Assembly (NCBI RefSeq): GCF_004216855.1
Contig: NZ_SGXT01000013.1
Span: forward strand, 124,001 to 188,000
Source: Microcella alkaliphila
GTDB lineage: Bacteria > Actinomycetota > Actinomycetes > Actinomycetales > Microbacteriaceae
Length of the DNA stretch: 64,000 bases
Direction: 5' to 3'
Shown here piece after piece: positions 61,970 through 64,000 of this stretch; within the stretch, counting starts at the first letter, position 1; every line of letters begins with the position of its first letter. A model generated the notes under the pieces. The model was not told where the DNA came from, ran no database searches, and worked only from the letters and a program-made list of their open reading frames with translations. The position numbers and the translations under genes are program-made.

Positions 61970-62911
61970 ATGCCGACCGGAACACCGATCACGATCGACC
62001 ACCTCACGAAGCGCTACGGCGCCGTCGCTGCCGTCGATGACGTCTCCTTCACCGCCCACCCCGGCCGGGTCACGGGGTTCCTCGGCCCGAACGGCGCGGG
62101 AAAGACCACAACGCTGCGCGTGCTGCTGGGGCTTGCGCGTGCCACATCCGGCACGGCCACGTTCGGCGGCACCGCCTACGCGGCGCTTGATGATCCCGCC
62201 CGCCGGGTCGGAGCATCCCTGTCGTCGGATGTCTTTCATCCCGGGCGAAGCGGACGCGACCACCTGCGCGTCCTGCAGCTAGCCGCCGGCCTCGAACGCG
62301 ACCGCATCGACGCGGTGCTGCAGCGCGTCGGCATGACCGATGCCGCCGACCGCCGGGTGGGCGGCTACTCCCTCGGCATGCGCCAGCGCCTCGGCCTCGC
62401 CGCCGCCCTGCTCGGCGACCCGGGAACACTCGTGCTCGATGAGCCCATCAACGGCCTCGACCCTGCCGGCATCACGTGGATTCGCGTATTCCTGCGCGAG
62501 CTCGCCGCAGAGGGGCGCACGATCCTGCTGTCGTCGCACGTGTTGAGCGAGGTGTCGCAGACGGTGGATGACGTTGTCGTGATCGCGCGCGGACGCATTG
62601 TCATGGCGGGGGCACTCGCCGAGCTCTCGGCCGGTGCCGTCGCCCGCGTGCGTGTGGACGCTGCCGACCGCAGCGCCCTCGCCTCGGCGATCGCCGCCGC
62701 CGGCGGCGTCGTCGAGACGCCCACCGCGGGCCCCCTGGTCGTCACCGGCCTCGACGCCGACGGTGTCGGCCGCGCGGCGTTGGCGGCCGCCATTCCCCTC
62801 ACGCTGCTCACCCCGCTCTCCGACGACCTCGAATCGGTCTTCCTGCGCCTCACGTCGGAACACCCCGATCCGGATGCTCGACCCGCCTCAAGCGCGGAGG
62901 TCGCGGCGTGA
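61970..62911 (+). CDS. ABC transporter ATP-binding protein
   Basis: A 313-residue exporter ATPase of the BcrA/CcmA type. Walker A GPNGAGKTTTLR, Q-loop region GASLSSDVFHPGRSG, signature YSLGMRQRLGLAAALLG (LSGGQ-like variant, as in many ABC-2 ATPases), Walker B LVLDEPINGLDP with Ile in place of the usual Thr/Val, and SSHVLSEVSQTVDDVVV. The C-terminal ~80 residues are the extra domain of these proteins. Overlaps the permease by 4 bp. It sits between xseA and ispH, which are neighbours in many actinobacteria. Substrate unknown. Confidence 0.92.
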   Translation: MPTGTPITIDHLTKRYGAVAAVDDVSFTAHPGRVTGFLGPNGAGKTTTLRVLLGLARATSGTATFGGTAYAALDDPARRVGASLSSDVFHPGRSGRDHLRVLQLAAGLERDRIDAVLQRVGMTDAADRRVGGYSLGMRQRLGLAAALLGDPGTLVLDEPINGLDPAGITWIRVFLRELAAEGRTILLSSHVLSEVSQTVDDVVVIARGRIVMAGALAELSAGAVARVRVDAADRSALASAIAAAGGVVETPTAGPLVVTGLDADGVGRAALAAAIPLTLLTPLSDDLESVFLRLTSEHPDPDARPASSAEVAA

Positions 62912-63732
62912 GCGCCCTCACGCGCGCCGTCGCCGCGGAACTGGTTCGCGTCTTCTCGCTGCGCACCTGGTGGGTGCTCGCCGTGGTGCTCGTGCTCTAC
63001 GTCGGGGTCACCGCGGGCGGATTCGCCTTCTTCGTGACCGCCGAGACGGAGGGCGGCCCCGGTCCGCTTCCCGCCGAGGTGGCCACGCAGCTGGTCTACA
63101 GCTCGACCACGAGCGTCGCCCTCGTCATTCCGCTGCTGTTCGGGGCGCTCGCCGCGACGAGCGAGTACCGCTGGCGCACTCTCACCCCCACGTTCCTGGC
63201 CCAGCCGCGTCGCCCGGTCGTTCTGGTCGGGCGCCTTGTCGTGGCACTGCTCGTCGGCGCACTCTACGGCGTGATTGGCGCGCTCACGTCGGTTGCCGCA
63301 GGTGCCGCCGTGCTTGCGGCAAACGGCGTCGACACCCTGCTCGGCGATCCTGACGTGCTCGGCTTGCTCGCTCGCACCGTGCTCGCCTGCGCACTGTGGT
63401 CGCTTCTCGGCCTCGGTTTGGGGGCTCTCTTGACCAGCCAGATCGCGGCCATCGTCATTGTGCTGGTCTTCACGCAGTTCGTGGAGCCGATCCTGCGCAT
63501 CGTTGCCGGCGCCTGGGAGTGGTCGGCAGAGCTCGCCCGCTACCTCCCGGGTGCGGCCACCGACTCGCTCGTCGGGGCCGGCATTATCGCCTCCATCGGC
63601 CAACTTGATCCCACCGTGCCGGGCGTGATCGAGCCGCTCACCCGACTCGAGGGGGGCCTTGTGCTGACCGCCCTGAGCGTGCTGCTCGTCGCTGTCGCGG
63701 CCGTGACCACCCTCCGACGCGACGTTGAGTAG
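62908..63732 (+). CDS. ABC-2 type transporter permease
   Basis: A 274-residue membrane partner with six helices (about 22-44, 64-82, 104-130, 148-170, 180-200, 245-268) and the LFGALAATSEYRWRTLTPTFLAQPRR element (shown as SEYRWRTLTPTFLAQP), typical of permeases in BcrAB-like lantibiotic or drug export pairs. Overlaps the ATPase gene (ATGA). A third component is not present, so the pair should act alone. Confidence 0.88.
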   Translation: MSALTRAVAAELVRVFSLRTWWVLAVVLVLYVGVTAGGFAFFVTAETEGGPGPLPAEVATQLVYSSTTSVALVIPLLFGALAATSEYRWRTLTPTFLAQPRRPVVLVGRLVVALLVGALYGVIGALTSVAAGAAVLAANGVDTLLGDPDVLGLLARTVLACALWSLLGLGLGALLTSQIAAIVIVLVFTQFVEPILRIVAGAWEWSAELARYLPGAATDSLVGAGIIASIGQLDPTVPGVIEPLTRLEGGLVLTALSVLLVAVAAVTTLRRDVE

Positions 63733-63795
63733 GGCCGCGCGCACGCGCATCCCCTATCAGGGGCGAATTCAGGGCCGACCCGTAGACTCGACCCG

Positions 63796-64000
63796 ATGTC
63801 CACGATCACGAACGGCGCCCTCGGCCAGACGCTGACCGCGCCCGTCATTCCTGAGCGTCGCGAGCGGCTCACCCCGGTCGAGATCGACCGCCCCAAGCGC
63901 GTGCTGTTGGCCGCGCCGCGCGGCTACTGTGCCGGCGTCGACCGCGCCGTCATCGCCGTTGAGAAAGCGCTCGAGCAGTACGGTGCGCCGGTCTACGTGC
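63796..64000 (+). CDS. ispH: 4-hydroxy-3-methylbut-2-enyl diphosphate reductase, N-terminal part
   Basis: The first 68 codons of IspH (LytB), the last enzyme of the methylerythritol phosphate pathway; the gene leaves the window at the right edge. The cluster-binding cysteine C45 is in [16 protein letters not shown], a family hallmark, followed by [14 protein letters not shown]. The ~32-residue N-terminal extension (SALTN... to PVEIDRPKR) is variable. The ATG gives the standard length. ispE, an earlier pathway step, is at 1239. Confidence 0.94.
   Translation, partial: MSTITNGALGQTLTAPVIPERRERLTPVEIDRPKRVLLAAPRGYCAGVDRAVIAVEKALEQYGAPVYV

Overview
The window is a GC-rich chromosomal segment with tightly packed genes, many GTG starts and ATGA/GTGA stop-start overlaps, beta-clamp-free housekeeping content, and actinobacterial families (DUF501, DUF4307, DUF4245, DivIC-type cell-division protein, L25/Ctc-type bL25, non-mevalonate isoprenoid genes). 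This points to a high-GC Actinobacterium, most likely of the Microbacteriaceae type. That placement is an inference from gene content and order; no rRNA gene is present to confirm it.

Layout. 1-9.3 kb: partial rlmC, ispE/lspA (convergent overlap), Lrp regulator with a LysE exporter, an ABC-F protein, and a divergent arsenic locus (arsR-aquaporin versus arsC), then a MarR regulator. 9.4-11.3 kb: tRNA-Gln followed by an accessory island, a FitAB/VapBC toxin-antitoxin pair translationally coupled to a GNAT gene broken at a run of seven G. 11.4-28 kb: sdaA, a Gre-fold factor, glmU-prs, a DUF6671 protein, an APC permease coupled to a CoA transferase carrying a fused membrane tail, gnd/gntK, rplY-pth-mfd. 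28-39.3 kb: CPBP protease, a repeat-bearing gap, mazG, an ABC transporter, a hairpin-packed gap, a leaderless tetR with its operator inside its own promoter, hisS, eno, divIC-DUF501-subtilase and ndh. 39.3-47.7 kb: a tRNA with a UAA anticodon whose 3' end is repeated downstream, a large Ig-like membrane protein, lemA-htpX, a YcaQ-like protein, an AI-2E family transporter with ilvA, greA. 47.7-64 kb: DUF4307, TrhA, uppS, a lysine-free class V aminotransferase homologue, PIN-PhoH, the dabB-dabA-PII inorganic-carbon operon with a divergent HTH regulator, fumC with a beta-carbonic anhydrase, DUF4245-xseB-xseA, a second ABC transporter and the start of ispH.

How genes work together. The dabAB-PII operon and the nearby beta-carbonic anhydrase make a bicarbonate capture and interconversion set. 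ispE and ispH (with uppS) are three steps of isoprenoid and undecaprenyl supply. gnd and gntK are divergent pentose-phosphate genes. glmU-prs, rplY-pth-mfd, hisS, eno and divIC are core functions.

The most unusual signal is structural. Two unrelated convergent gaps (tRNA to the Ig-like gene at 39.4 kb; ilvA to greA at 47.0 kb) each hold tandem copies, with an exact 57-bp period, of the upstream gene's own 3' end plus a perfect hairpin of 8-bp stem and 6-nt loop. In the tRNA locus the two hairpins differ by two base pairs that are both compensated. Other points worth attention are the 8-hairpin gap before tetR, a class I-shaped tRNA with a UAA anticodon, the GNAT homopolymer frameshift, the CoA-transferase/membrane fusion and the aminotransferase homologue that contains no lysine at all.
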